29,785 nucleotides of DNA from the NCBI GenBank assembly GCA_019421015.1, contig JAHZGC010000017.1, positions 49,347-79,131 on the forward strand, given 5' to 3'. Position 1 is the first letter of the stretch. Each line of letters opens with the position of its first letter. Under the pieces are notes generated by a model. That model made no database searches and was not told where the DNA came from. It saw nothing but the letters and a program-made list of their open reading frames with translations. Origin of the DNA: Coriobacteriaceae bacterium. Its GTDB lineage: Bacteria; Actinomycetota; Coriobacteriia; Coriobacteriales; UMGS124. Below, piece by piece: positions 29,674 through 29,785 of this stretch. A program made the translations under genes and the position numbers.

Positions 29674-29785
29674 CTACAGGTGCATCACGCGGTCGCGGAT
29701 CTCCTCGGTTCGGCCCTGGTTCCAGAACTGAGTACCGATGTAGCCGCACGTACGACGAGCGACGTTCATCTTCTCCTGGTCGCGG
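29674..29785 (-). CDS. nrdD: Anaerobic ribonucleoside-triphosphate reductase, C-terminal end only
   Basis: Only the last 37 codons are in the window; the gene continues beyond 29785. They read RRTCGYIGTQFWNQGRTEEI and end in RVMHL, the C-terminal glycyl-radical segment of class III ribonucleotide reductase. The radical Gly is in TCGYIG. The stop TAG at 29674-29676 is 2 bp before nrdG, the usual nrdDG arrangement. Confidence 0.93.
   Translation of the reverse strand, partial: RDQEKMNVARRTCGYIGTQFWNQGRTEEIRDRVMHL

Overview
The window is GC-rich DNA from a strictly anaerobic, gut-type actinobacterium. The best guess is class Coriobacteriia (Collinsella/Olsenella/Eggerthella relatives). This rests on gene content: anaerobic ribonucleotide reductase (nrdD-nrdG), a Tat-exported fumarate-reductase-like flavoprotein with a multihaem cytochrome, a helicase with an actinobacterial-type C-terminus, a CarD protein, and a ferredoxin-type aldo/keto reductase. 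The genus cannot be fixed from the sequence alone.

Layout, left to right. 1-1559: the 3' part of accA overlapping a degV-type fatty-acid-binding gene. 1560-1652: a compact promoter, hairpin, terminator unit that looks like a small RNA gene. 1677-2351: a DUF3800 gene broken by one in-frame stop. 2463-3257: proC. 3294-3546: a symmetric array of six 25-bp repeats with an exact 41-bp period, three direct and three inverted. 3570-5298: a decayed AAA-ATPase/PD-(D/E)XK gene. 5774-6277: CarD family regulator. 6497-9130: a Ski2-like helicase. 9249-10079: GAF-LuxR regulator. 10251-12789: a respiratory pair, a six-haem cytochrome followed by a Tat flavoprotein. 13266-17420: FMN riboswitch followed by ribD-ribE-ribBA-ribH. 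17690-18906: TetR regulator and a small membrane protein. 18923-20938: recQ. 21132-21611: a HicB-like/HTH protein. 21889-21965: tRNA-Lys(CTT). 22067-22459: hotdog thioesterase. 22465-24658: EetB-like transporter, ApbE flavin transferase and NusG-II protein, overlapping start-to-stop. 24815-27062: a MEMO-AMMECR1 fusion and its radical SAM partner. 27262-28290: Fe-S aldo/keto reductase. 28364-29077: GNAT acetyltransferase. 29120-29785: nrdG and the end of nrdD.

A flavin and electron-transfer theme runs through the window. The FMN-riboswitch operon makes riboflavin. ApbE attaches FMN to exported proteins, and the EetA/EetB-like partners belong to extracytosolic flavin electron-transfer loci. The flavoprotein/cytochrome pair is a likely anaerobic terminal reductase of unknown substrate.

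The most interesting unexplained structures are: (1) the roughly 57-nt candidate small RNA with an exposed CCCUCC between two hairpins; (2) the 3+3 inverted repeat array with exact 41-bp spacing between two convergent genes; (3) two diverged copies of a hairpin-forming, MITE-like element flanking the AmmeMemoRadiSam genes, with a compensatory base change in the stem. All functional statements come from reading the sequence; no database search was run.
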